5,129 bases of DNA from NCBI GenBank assembly GCA_028875135.1, contig JAPPFQ010000519.1:1-5129 (forward strand), given 5' to 3'. A program made the position numbers and the translations under genes. How positions within the stretch are numbered: position 1 is the stretch's first letter; the number at the start of each line of letters is the position of its first letter. The notes below the pieces were generated by a model. The model was not told where the DNA came from, did not search any database, and was given only the letters and a program-made list of their open reading frames with translations. Positions 1 to 5,129 of the stretch are shown piece by piece. Source of the stretch: Acidobacteriota bacterium. GTDB taxonomy: Bacteria; Acidobacteriota; Terriglobia; Versatilivoradales; Versatilivoraceae.

Positions 1-1
1 G

Positions 2-541
2 CGCAGGAAACGACTCACGCTGGTCGACAAGGCCAACATCCTTCCTTCCATGGCCTACTTCCGGGGTATTTTTCAAGAGATCAGCGGGGAGTTTCCGGAG
101 GTTGAAACCGAAACGCTCTACGTGGACGCCGCCAGCCTCCATCTGATCGAGCGGCCGGCAGACTTCGACGTGCTGGTTACGGAAAACATGTTCGGAGACA
201 TCCTTTCCGACCTTGCGGCGGGGCTGGTGGGAGGGATGGGCATGGCTCCCTCCGCCGACGTTGGAGACGACTTCGCCGTGTTCCAACCCGCCCACGGCTC
301 AGCCCCCGACATCGCGGGCAGCGGGCTGGCCAACCCGCTGGCCACCCTTCTCTCCACGGCCATGATGCTGGATTGGCTGGGACACCCCGAAACCCGGCGG
401 GCCGCCTCAGCCATCACAAAGGCAGTGACCGAGGTGCTGGCTCCGCCACGGAACAGAACCGTCGATCTGGGAGGAAGCCTGACCACTGCCGATATGGGCA
501 TCCTGGTGGCGGAAGCTGCCGCCCGCTTGGTCGCCGCTTAG
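2..541 (+). CDS. Isopropylmalate/isocitrate/tartrate dehydrogenase-family protein, C-terminal part (5' end outside window)
   Basis: The reading frame is open from the left edge and ends at TAG, giving 179 visible residues, about half of a 340-370-residue family member. Numbering from the first visible codon, VDKAN (8-12) carries the catalytic Lys10. YVDA (40-43) and NMFGDILSD (62-70) supply the Mg-binding aspartates Asp42, Asp66 and Asp70, equivalent to those of Thermus LeuB. HGSAPDIAG (98-106) is the cofactor loop; its Asp is the residue linked to NAD rather than NADP use in LeuB. DLGGS near the C-terminus is also family-typical. These enzymes oxidise a 2-hydroxy acid and decarboxylate the resulting beta-keto acid in the cytoplasm. 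The variant FQPAHG replaces the usual FEPVHG, and no leu genes are visible, so LeuB, tartrate dehydrogenase and an uncharacterised paralogue all remain possible. The family is secure; the substrate is not. An ATG at base 50 is internal, because the conserved Lys motif lies before it. Confidence 0.93.
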   Translation, partial: RRKRLTLVDKANILPSMAYFRGIFQEISGEFPEVETETLYVDAASLHLIERPADFDVLVTENMFGDILSDLAAGLVGGMGMAPSADVGDDFAVFQPAHGSAPDIAGSGLANPLATLLSTAMMLDWLGHPETRRAASAITKAVTEVLAPPRNRTVDLGGSLTTADMGILVAEAAARLVAA

Positions 542-1155
542 CCCGCCAGATTGGGATCCCACAGGGTTTCCGGAGTGCCCGTCAGGTGGCTGGCCCAACG
601 GCTCCAGACGAAGAGCGCGTCTCCCAGCCGGTTGAGATATTGAACGGCCGCCGCGGGGACGTTCTCCTCCTCGCCCAGCCGGACACAGTGCCGCTCGGCG
701 CGCCGGCAGATGGTGCGGCAGAGATGAAGCTCCAGGTTGAGTCGACTGCCACCAGGCAGGACGAAGGAGCGCAAGGGCTCCAGTTCCTGGTTGGCACGGT
801 CGATTTCCTGCTCCAGCCGCTGGATGTCCTTCTCCGTCACCTGCGGTTGACGGGGATGTATGTCCTCGGGCAAGGTGGCAAGCGTTGCCCCCAGGTTGAA
901 GAGCTCGTGCTGCACACGGACCAGGCAGGTCACCATCGCCTGCAACTCCGGGTGTCGATCCACTTGCTCTCGAGCCGTGTGGCAGGCCATTCCAACAAAC
1001 CCGTTGAGCTCATCCACGGTGCCGTAGGCCTCCAGACGCAAGGACCCCTTGGACACCCTTTGTCCTCCAGCCAGCCTGGTATTCCCGGAGTCCCCCATCC
1101 GGGTGTAGACCCGATTGATGGCCACCCTGGGTTCGTTGAATCGAGATTCCGTCAA
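538..1155 (-). CDS. PduO/MMAB-type cob(I)alamin adenosyltransferase
   Basis: This 205-residue protein has the usual length for the family. It transfers the adenosyl group of ATP to Co(I) corrinoid, making adenosylcobalamin in the cytoplasm; family members are trimeric. Motifs in order: TRMGDSGNT (18-26), the N-terminal ATP-binding loop; YGTVDELN (44-51); FVLPGG (131-136); LCRTICRRAER (145-155); and YLNRLGDALFVWSRW (173-187). By spacing, Phe131, Arg147 and Arg151 match Phe112, Arg128 and Arg132 of Lactobacillus reuteri PduO, that is, the Phe lining the corrinoid site and the ATP-site arginines; this mapping is from memory. The start is TTG, chosen because a strong Shine-Dalgarno sits 6-7 bases upstream and the next in-frame ATG codons lie inside conserved motifs. 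The TAA stop overlaps the stop of the convergent dehydrogenase. It lies 136 bases downstream of the dioxygenase and may be cotranscribed. No B12-dependent enzyme is visible nearby. Confidence 0.95.
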   Translation of the reverse strand: MTESRFNEPRVAINRVYTRMGDSGNTRLAGGQRVSKGSLRLEAYGTVDELNGFVGMACHTAREQVDRHPELQAMVTCLVRVQHELFNLGATLATLPEDIHPRQPQVTEKDIQRLEQEIDRANQELEPLRSFVLPGGSRLNLELHLCRTICRRAERHCVRLGEEENVPAAAVQYLNRLGDALFVWSRWASHLTGTPETLWDPNLAG

Positions 1156-1161
1156 GTCATG

Positions 1162-1170
1162 ACCTCCTTT
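1162..1170 (-). promoter_or_regulatory. Strong ribosome binding site that sets the TTG start of the adenosyltransferase
   Basis: On the minus strand the sequence reads AAAGGAGGT, then CATGAC, then TTG. Spacing from GGAGG to TTG is 7 bases, which is ideal. The ATG in between (1158-1160) is only one base from the Shine-Dalgarno and opens ATG-ACT-TGA, a two-codon frame, so it cannot start the gene. The choice of TTG is therefore well supported even though TTG is a rare start. Confidence 0.8.
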
Positions 1171-1216
1171 GGCGTTCCCCCACCCTTGGCAGATCCCTGT
1201 CGAGCCTTCTCCACCG

Positions 1217-1256
1217 CCTTGGTGGCCCTTCGTAATCCTTCGTGGACCTTCGTGGA
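1217..1256. repeat. Degenerate 10-bp tandem repeat, four units
   Basis: On the plus strand the units are CCTTGGTGGC (1217-1226), CCTTCGTAAT (1227-1236), CCTTCGTGGA (1237-1246) and CCTTCGTGGA (1247-1256). The last two are identical and the first two match them at 7-8 of 10 positions. It lies in the 136-base gap between the dioxygenase and the adenosyltransferase. CCTTCGTGGA-type intergenic repeats occur in many uncultured GC-rich bacteria as far as I recall; a function is not known to me. The rest of this gap (1161-1291) shows no clear promoter, riboswitch or T-rich terminator. Confidence 0.7.
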
Positions 1257-1291
1257 TAATGCTTTTATTTGCAATGCTTACCGGTATGAAT

Positions 1292-2071
1292 CTAAAGGTC
1301 TGCCTCGAACCGGCGCACCTCCTCGAATCGGGTCCGGCCTCTCAGCAGTCTCCCCAACCGCGGCCGGCGCCGGTTGTACACCTCCACCGCATCGGCATCG
1401 GCGTATCGGAAGAACAGGATGCGCCGGTCTCGATCCGAGCGGTTGGGCCCCGATTTGTGCAGCGTCCAGCAGTTCATCACCAGCGACTCCCCGGCCTTCA
1501 TGGGAACCGGCACGGCTTTGGACTCTTCGGCACGGGCCATCAACTCGGTCCCGTGCCTGGCCTCCGCCGCGGCCTTGCCCTGGGCATGGGCCTGCTGTCC
1601 GGTCCGGTTGCTCCCGGGGATGACCCAGAGGCAGCCGTTTTCCAGGCTGGTGTCGTCCAGGGCCGTCAGGCAGGAAAGTGCATTGTAGGGCTCCAGCTCC
1701 CCGTATCCGTTGTCCTGGTGCCAGGGGAACACCATGCGGTTGCCCCTGGTCTTGAAGGTGAGTTGGCTGGTCGCCGCCTTGAGGTTGGGCCCGATGATCT
1801 GCTCGGCCACGTCCACCAGGGGTCCGTCAAAGTAGAAGTGCCGCACCAGGGCCGACCGATGGTGGATATTGGGCAAGAGGGCATTCTCCAACCAGGTCTT
1901 GTCGGGGTCGAACGCTTCTTTCTCCTTGTTCCAGGAGGCCATGCACTCCTCCCGGATCTGTGCCAGTCCGCGCGGCGACAGGGTAGCGCCACAGACCAGG
2001 TAGCCCTCGGCGGCAAACTGCCTCAACTCTGAATCGCTCAGCTTCCTGGAAATGAAGGGTGCCTGGTTCAT
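1292..2071 (-). CDS. Phytanoyl-CoA dioxygenase (PhyH) family Fe(II)/2-oxoglutarate oxygenase
   Basis: This 259-residue protein has the normal length for bacterial PhyH enzymes, which hydroxylate a substrate with Fe(II), O2 and 2-oxoglutarate. The fold's facial triad is visible: WHQDNGYG (117-124) gives His118 and Asp120, and WTLHKSGPN (202-210) gives His205. Arg216, in DRDRRILFFRY, lies 11 residues after the distal His, as does the 2-oxoglutarate-binding Arg of human PHYH. ENGCLWVIPGSN (144-155) is the conserved strand between them. The C-terminal 27 residues contain ten arginines. I chose the ATG at 2069-2071: the protein from there begins with the usual 'SDSELRQFAAEGYLV' region, and a GGGGA lies just upstream. 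The longer GTG option at 2128 would overlap the SDR end and adds unconserved sequence. It lies 37 bases downstream of the SDR and is probably in one transcript with it. There is no signal peptide, so it is cytoplasmic. The substrate cannot be told: the bacterial family is diverse and rarely acts on phytanoyl-CoA. Confidence 0.92.
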   Translation of the reverse strand: MNQAPFISRKLSDSELRQFAAEGYLVCGATLSPRGLAQIREECMASWNKEKEAFDPDKTWLENALLPNIHHRSALVRHFYFDGPLVDVAEQIIGPNLKAATSQLTFKTRGNRMVFPWHQDNGYGELEPYNALSCLTALDDTSLENGCLWVIPGSNRTGQQAHAQGKAAAEARHGTELMARAEESKAVPVPMKAGESLVMNCWTLHKSGPNRSDRDRRILFFRYADADAVEVYNRRRPRLGRLLRGRTRFEEVRRFEADL

Positions 2072-2108
2072 AAGCTTTCCCCGCCCGGCCACGACGCCGG
2101 ACCCGAAT

Positions 2109-2873
2109 TCAATAGGTGGCTCGCGCACCGCTGATGTCCACGCAGGCGCCGTTGGTAAAACTGCAGTCGTCGCTGGCCAGGAAGTGGATGAGGGCCGCTA
2201 CCTCCTGGGGCTTCCCGACGCGTCCCATGGGAATCTTGCTGATCATGTAGTCGATGGTCTCCTGCCCCACCTGGCGCAGAATGGGTGTATCGATCACCGC
2301 CGGAGTCACGCAATTCACGTAGACGCCCTGCTGGCACACTTCCTTGGCCAGGGCCTTGGTCAGGCAGATCACTCCGGCTTTGGTGGCCGAGTAAGGCGCC
2401 AGGGTAGGATTCCCCTCCTTGCCGGCGATGGAGGCCACGTTGACGATCCGGCCGGACTGGTTCTTCAGCATGGTGGGCAGCACCGCCCTGCAGCAGAGAA
2501 AGACCCCCGTGAGGTTAACGGCCATCACCTGGTCCCACTCTTCATCCGTTACCTCCGCCAGTGGCTTGGTGGGGCCGGCAATGCCGGCGTTGTTCACCAG
2601 GATATCCACCGTGCCGAACCGGTCGAGGACAGTATCAACCAGGCCGGCTACCTGGCGGGCCTGGGTCAGGTCCACCGGCGCCACCAGGCTGCGCTCTCCC
2701 GACCCCTACAGATGGCCGGCGCAATGCCGCGCCCATTCGGCGTCAAATTAGGCCAAGAACACACGGGCGCCCGCCGTCAGAAAACACAACGGGATAGCGG
2801 CGCCAATGCCGTGAGCGGCGCCGGTGACGATAGCCACCTTGTCGGTCAAGGAATAAAAGTTCCGATCAGTCAT
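2109..2873 (-). pseudogene. Short-chain dehydrogenase/reductase with two in-frame stop codons
   Basis: The complete frame spans 254 codons plus a TGA stop, the usual classical SDR length. It begins with ATG (2871-2873) behind AAGAGGG at a 6-base spacing. Rossmann motif TGAAHGIG is at 17-24, NNAG at 94-97, and the catalytic tetrad Asn120, Ser148, Tyr161 and Lys165 is intact, the last two in PYSATK. The C-terminus ends DISGARATY. Codon 42 is TAA (2748-2750) and codon 56 is TAG (2706-2708), and there is no frameshift: the residues between and after them still fit an SDR. Codon 42 lies at the end of the second beta strand, where an Asp usually selects NAD. A restart at the GTG at 2684 would lack the whole NAD-binding N-terminus. 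It is either a young pseudogene or has sequence errors. Stop reassignment is unlikely, because neighbours end in TAA, TAG and TGA. The active enzyme would oxidise an alcohol or sugar acid with NAD(P). I recall the GRATY-type ending from sugar-acid-type SDRs, but that is weak. Confidence 0.88.
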
Positions 2874-3082
2874 TTCAGTCCCTCTTGTCCGGAACACACC
2901 GTTAAAAAAACAGTGGTTAGTTGTCAGTGGTTAGTGGTTAGTGGTTAGTTTTTACTAGAGCAGTTTGGCAAGAGGCAAGCTCCCGACAACCTGGTTGCAC
3001 TTCTTGAAGGGCGGCGCCGAGTTCAAAGACATGCCTTACGTATCGATAACATAACTAACCACTAGTCACTGACCACTGACCA
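2874..3082. other. Gene-free stretch between the secreted-protein gene and the SDR
   Basis: This 209-base region contains two oppositely oriented heptad-repeat blocks (2912-2953 and 3050-3084), a core of about 96 bases between them, and A7 on the plus strand (2904-2910). The core has an open plus-strand frame of about 30 codons without a credible start, so I do not call a gene. For the SDR on the minus strand, the only promoter-like pair is CTGACA (2927-2922) and TTTAAC (2906-2901). The spacer is 15 bases, too short to be convincing. The SDR ribosome binding site is at 2880-2886. Confidence 0.6.
2912..2953 (+). repeat. Heptad tandem repeat, left arm of inverted pair (AGTGGTT)
   Basis: Six in-phase 7-base units: AGTGGTT, AGTTGTC, AGTGGTT, AGTGGTT, AGTGGTT, AGTTTTT. 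Four are identical. The block is AT-richer than the flanking genes and runs in the opposite direction to the arm at 3050-3084. Confidence 0.9.
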
Positions 3083-3084
3083 CT
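3050..3084 (-). repeat. Heptad tandem repeat, right arm of inverted pair
   Basis: Read on the minus strand it is five in-phase units: AGTGGTC, AGTGGTC, AGTGACT, AGTGGTT, AGTTATG. It is the same unit family as the left arm in opposite orientation. GTGGTTAGTT (2941-2950) and AACTAACCAC (3053-3062) are exact 10-bp complements, and pairing continues outward with a few mismatches, several of which can be G-U in RNA. The stop codon (TAG, 3083-3085) of the secreted-protein gene overlaps its outer edge. Confidence 0.88.
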
Positions 3085-5129
3085 AGTACGGCTGCGCCAG
3101 GAAAAACCCCCCGGTATCATCGCGGATGCTATAGACCCGAGATACCGCCAGCAGGGGCACGCCATTCATGGACTCGACTTCCACCGGACCAAAATTGCTG
3201 GGCACGTTCAGGCTGCCCAGAAGATCGTCCAGATGGAAGATTCCGTTGGGGGGCAAAGTCCGGCTCCGGCTCTCGCCGATGATTTGCCCTTGGCGGTTTC
3301 GGACCCGAACCCGAACGCGGGCCTCTTCCCCGTTTCCCGCGTTGACGACGGTGATCGTGGATCGAAACTGGTTGACGTTGGTGGCCGAGGGTATCAGCAG
3401 TCTGGTGGAGGACAGAATGTCCGACCGTGCGAATCCCGGATCGCTGCTCTGGTTGTTGATCTGTGACACGAATCCGGCTATGGGGCGGTCGGCGCTCAGC
3501 CGGATCCAGCCCAGGATGTCGCCCCCCTCGCCTGAACCGGAGAGTCGCCGGTTGACCCGGTTCAACTGGACCAGGCCGAACGGCGGCACCTGCTCACTGG
3601 TCATCCCGAGGCGCGTCCCCGCGGAATCGAACAGTTGGACCTGCACTCTGGTTGGATCCTCGGTGAGATTGGCGATCCCCAGGTTACTGCGAAATTCCGC
3701 GTTCTCACGACTGATGGGAATGACCGCTAGACTGGAAGCATGCTCCAGGTCCAGTCCGCGGAAGAACCCGCTGGTACCGGAATCGAGAGCATACACGCGG
3801 GAAGTGGCGATCAGCGGCACCCCGTTGGTCGACAGGATCTCCAGAGGACCGGAGACCTTGGCGATCCCGAAGTCGGCATGCAGGTCCCGGCTTTGGAACA
3901 ATCCCCGCGAGGGAATCGTGACCTCCTGGCGGTGGAGCAGCCTTCCGCGCGAGTCTCGCTGCAGCAGCGTAACTTCGGCCGTGGCGTCACCGACATTGAG
4001 AACGGCCAGGGAAGAACGAAACTGGTTCACCGAAGTTGTTGAAAGAATCCCCAACCGGGTGCCGCCCGACATGGCTCCAAGATCCAGGCTGGGGTCGCTG
4101 GACCGGTTGTCGATCTGAGTGACGTAGGGGAACACCATCTGGTCGGAAGCAACCAGGACGGAACCGGTAATGTTGGAGGGCTTACTGGACCCGGCGCCGA
4201 GCAGGCGGCGGACCAGGTGGTTGAGCTGGATCAATCCTCTCCAGGGAACGCTTTCGGTCCGGGAGCCCAGGGGCTGGCCGGTGGGGTCGAACAGTGTCAG
4301 CCGAACCGTGGCCCCCGAGAGGAGGTCGGCAGTGAGCCCCAGGTTGGTGCGGAATTCCTCGGTGTCGGTGACCAGTGGCAGAAAGTGCTCGAAGGCATAG
4401 CTGCCGTCCCCGGGATTGAATCGAAAGAACAGGCTTCTGCCCTCGGACAGGCGAGGCCGGTTGAAACCGAACTGGATGGCCTGATCCCGTCGGTCGTTCT
4501 GAAGACCGATGGTAGCGCTGTCGCCCTGGGTCAACGGCCCTTGCAGGGTCCGGTAGAGAAAGGCGATGTCGTTGCTCCCTTCGTAAAGCACCGCCTGAAA
4601 GGTCAGCCGTGTCGCATAATCCGGTCGTGGGTCTTCCTCATCGTCATAGGTGCTGAAGTTCCTCCATTCCACAATCAGGCGGCGGTTGGGAGCCTCCCCC
4701 AGCACCCGGGTGTAGACCCCGCTGTCGGTCTCTCCGACTACCAGGTCGTGAAAGAAGGGGGCGATCAGGTTGGCCGGCATGTGGCCGACGGAACGGTCCG
4801 GACGGGGCACCTGGTGTCCGGGAAGCCGGCCATTCTCCCATTCGGCCGTCCCCCCCACCGAAGGCGTCAGCGAGATCCAGCCATTGGTGGAAATGTTGAC
4901 CGGACTCCCTTCGGGAAACGCCCTGGTGAACAGGACGAACTTGAAGGGCAGGGGGACTCTGGCGATGGAGTCGTCGGGGGTTCTGTGCTCGTCTTCGTCC
5001 ACCCGGTACTCCAACCGGGAAGCTTCCGGGTGCCGGCTCAGATTGAGGTAGGAAAATTTAGGCTGAGGGCGGTTTCGGCTGGGCTGCAACGGCAGCACCG
5101 TGAACTCGCCGCTGGTGGCAACCTTGCCG
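3083..5129 (-). CDS. Large probably exported protein: beta-sandwich-like domain plus A-B-A-B repeat modules (N-terminus outside window)
   Basis: The frame is open to the right edge: 681 visible residues, ending at TAG. The GTG at 5096-5098 is not a convincing start, because ten codons before it read on (GKVATSGEFT) without a stop or ribosome binding site. From the first visible codon, about 30-240 form a domain of beta-rich segments: NISTNGWISL (78-87), PNRRLIVEW (147-155), YEGSNDIAF (182-190), ATIGLQN (205-211) and FFRF (234-237). This pattern is familiar to me from lectin- or adhesin-like domains of secreted bacterial proteins. Residues 247-681 are two copies of a pair of modules, A1 247-355, B1 356-460, A2 465-572 and B2 573-681. 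A modules share EFRxNLG and a QIxNxSSDP motif; B modules share VNQFRS and a NGVPL..SRVY motif. No cysteine is visible, which fits an extracytoplasmic protein. No LPXTG, PEP-CTERM or transmembrane anchor appears at the C-terminus. There are no visible catalytic residues, so a structural or binding role is inferred. The function is unknown. Confidence 0.85.
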   Translation of the reverse strand, partial: GKVATSGEFTVLPLQPSRNRPQPKFSYLNLSRHPEASRLEYRVDEDEHRTPDDSIARVPLPFKFVLFTRAFPEGSPVNISTNGWISLTPSVGGTAEWENGRLPGHQVPRPDRSVGHMPANLIAPFFHDLVVGETDSGVYTRVLGEAPNRRLIVEWRNFSTYDDEEDPRPDYATRLTFQAVLYEGSNDIAFLYRTLQGPLTQGDSATIGLQNDRRDQAIQFGFNRPRLSEGRSLFFRFNPGDGSYAFEHFLPLVTDTEEFRTNLGLTADLLSGATVRLTLFDPTGQPLGSRTESVPWRGLIQLNHLVRRLLGAGSSKPSNITGSVLVASDQMVFPYVTQIDNRSSDPSLDLGAMSGGTRLGILSTTSVNQFRSSLAVLNVGDATAEVTLLQRDSRGRLLHRQEVTIPSRGLFQSRDLHADFGIAKVSGPLEILSTNGVPLIATSRVYALDSGTSGFFRGLDLEHASSLAVIPISRENAEFRSNLGIANLTEDPTRVQVQLFDSAGTRLGMTSEQVPPFGLVQLNRVNRRLSGSGEGGDILGWIRLSADRPIAGFVSQINNQSSDPGFARSDILSSTRLLIPSATNVNQFRSTITVVNAGNGEEARVRVRVRNRQGQIIGESRSRTLPPNGIFHLDDLLGSLNVPSNFGPVEVESMNGVPLLAVSRVYSIRDDTGGFFLAQPY
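3086..3736 (-). repeat. Second A-B module pair coding repeat of the secreted protein
   Basis: It codes residues 465-681. Landmarks are EFRSNLG (478-484), QINNQSSDP (556-564), VNQFRS (585-590) and SMNGVPLLAVSRVY (653-666). It is diverged at DNA level from the first pair apart from short stretches such as CGAAACTGGTT on the plus strand, so the duplication is old. The protein ends right after the module, at GGFFLAQPY. Confidence 0.8.
3749..4390 (-). repeat. First A-B module pair coding repeat of the secreted protein
   Basis: It codes residues 247-460. Landmarks are EFRTNLG (258-264), QIDNRSSDP (338-346), VNQFRS (367-372) and STNGVPLIATSRVY (433-446). The same landmarks recur about 219 residues later. 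A and B also resemble each other: each opens with 'FRS/TxL', carries 'G..LG/..P..G' in the middle and ends with a conserved S-containing strand, so the array looks like two rounds of duplication. Confidence 0.8.

Larger units (their letters stand above)
2904..3084 (-). terminator. Possible terminator-like structure: long inverted repeat followed by U7
   Basis: In a minus-strand transcript leaving the secreted-protein gene, the two heptad arms can pair across a loop of roughly 100 bases, and the second arm is followed at once by seven U residues (2910-2904). That order matches a factor-independent terminator, but the stem is AU/GU-rich and the loop far too long for a classical one. It could equally be a repeat element with a chance A-tract. 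Confidence 0.3.

Noticed and set aside
1211..1225. Hairpin CCACC-GCCTT-GGTGG as terminator of the dioxygenase gene
   Set aside because: The stem is only 5 bp and no T-run follows on either strand.
1156..1291. Cobalamin riboswitch upstream of the adenosyltransferase
   Set aside because: The gap is only about 136 bases, largely repeat-derived, and I found no B12-box-like sequence or matching fold.
373..1623. Long plus-strand open frame (416 codons) across the adenosyltransferase and dioxygenase genes
   Set aside because: It is antisense to two genes with intact family motifs, its translation is low-complexity and Arg/Gly/Pro-rich, and it has no recognisable domain.
1169..2032. Plus-strand open frame of 287 codons opposite the dioxygenase
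   Set aside because: It is a shadow frame in GC-rich DNA; the minus strand carries the HxD...H oxygenase motif.
2708..2748. Stop-codon readthrough or reassignment in the SDR
   Set aside because: TAA and TAG both serve as true stops in neighbouring genes, and nothing next to the stops suggests a recoding signal.
2901..2927. Sigma70-like promoter (CTGACA / TTTAAC) for the SDR
   Set aside because: The 15-base spacer and poor -10 match make it indistinguishable from chance, since the -35-like part is just a heptad unit.
2052..2948. Plus-strand open frame of 298 codons opposite the SDR
   Set aside because: The opposite strand shows all SDR motifs in one frame. The plus frame runs into the heptad repeat and has no family signature.
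3168..4118. Plus-strand open frame of 316 codons opposite the secreted-protein gene
   Set aside because: The minus strand shows a regular duplicated protein; the plus frame only mirrors its codon bias.

Overview
The window reads as part of a GC-rich bacterial chromosome, mostly compact protein-coding DNA. No RNA gene, CRISPR array, transposase or phage gene was seen. The organism cannot be fixed from one fragment. The secreted protein with repeated 'EFRxNLG ... DNRSSDP ... SRVY' modules, together with a PhyH-type dioxygenase, resembles what I know from Acidobacteria and similar uncultured soil or marine lineages. That is an inference from family memory, not a search result.

Layout. (1) Bases 2-541, plus strand: the C-terminal part of an isopropylmalate/isocitrate/tartrate-type beta-decarboxylating dehydrogenase whose start lies left of the window. 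(2) Bases 538-1155, minus strand: a PduO/MMAB-type cob(I)alamin adenosyltransferase, convergent with the dehydrogenase and sharing its last four bases (TTAG). It has a very good ribosome binding site and a TTG start. (3) Bases 1161-1291: a short intergenic stretch with a decayed 10-bp tandem repeat. (4) Bases 1292-2071, minus strand: a phytanoyl-CoA dioxygenase-family Fe(II)/2-oxoglutarate enzyme. (5) Bases 2109-2873, minus strand: a short-chain dehydrogenase/reductase that is complete at both ends but has two in-frame stop codons 13 codons apart in its N-terminal part. (6) Bases 2874-3082: a gene-free stretch holding two oppositely oriented blocks of 7-bp repeats around a core of about 96 bases, with a T7 run at the far end on the minus strand. 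(7) Bases 3083-5129, minus strand: a large, cysteine-free, probably exported protein, open at its 5' end, made of a beta-sandwich-like domain followed by an A-B-A-B module array.

Working together: the SDR, the dioxygenase and the adenosyltransferase are collinear, with gaps of 37 and 136 bases, and may be cotranscribed. The SDR-PhyH pair would fit a small catabolic or tailoring oxidation unit, but no substrate can be read from the sequence. No B12-dependent mutase, diol dehydratase or ribonucleotide reductase is visible, so the client of the adenosyltransferase is outside the window. I found no clear new biological system. The most notable signals are the double-nonsense SDR, the inverted heptad-repeat element and the internally duplicated secreted protein.
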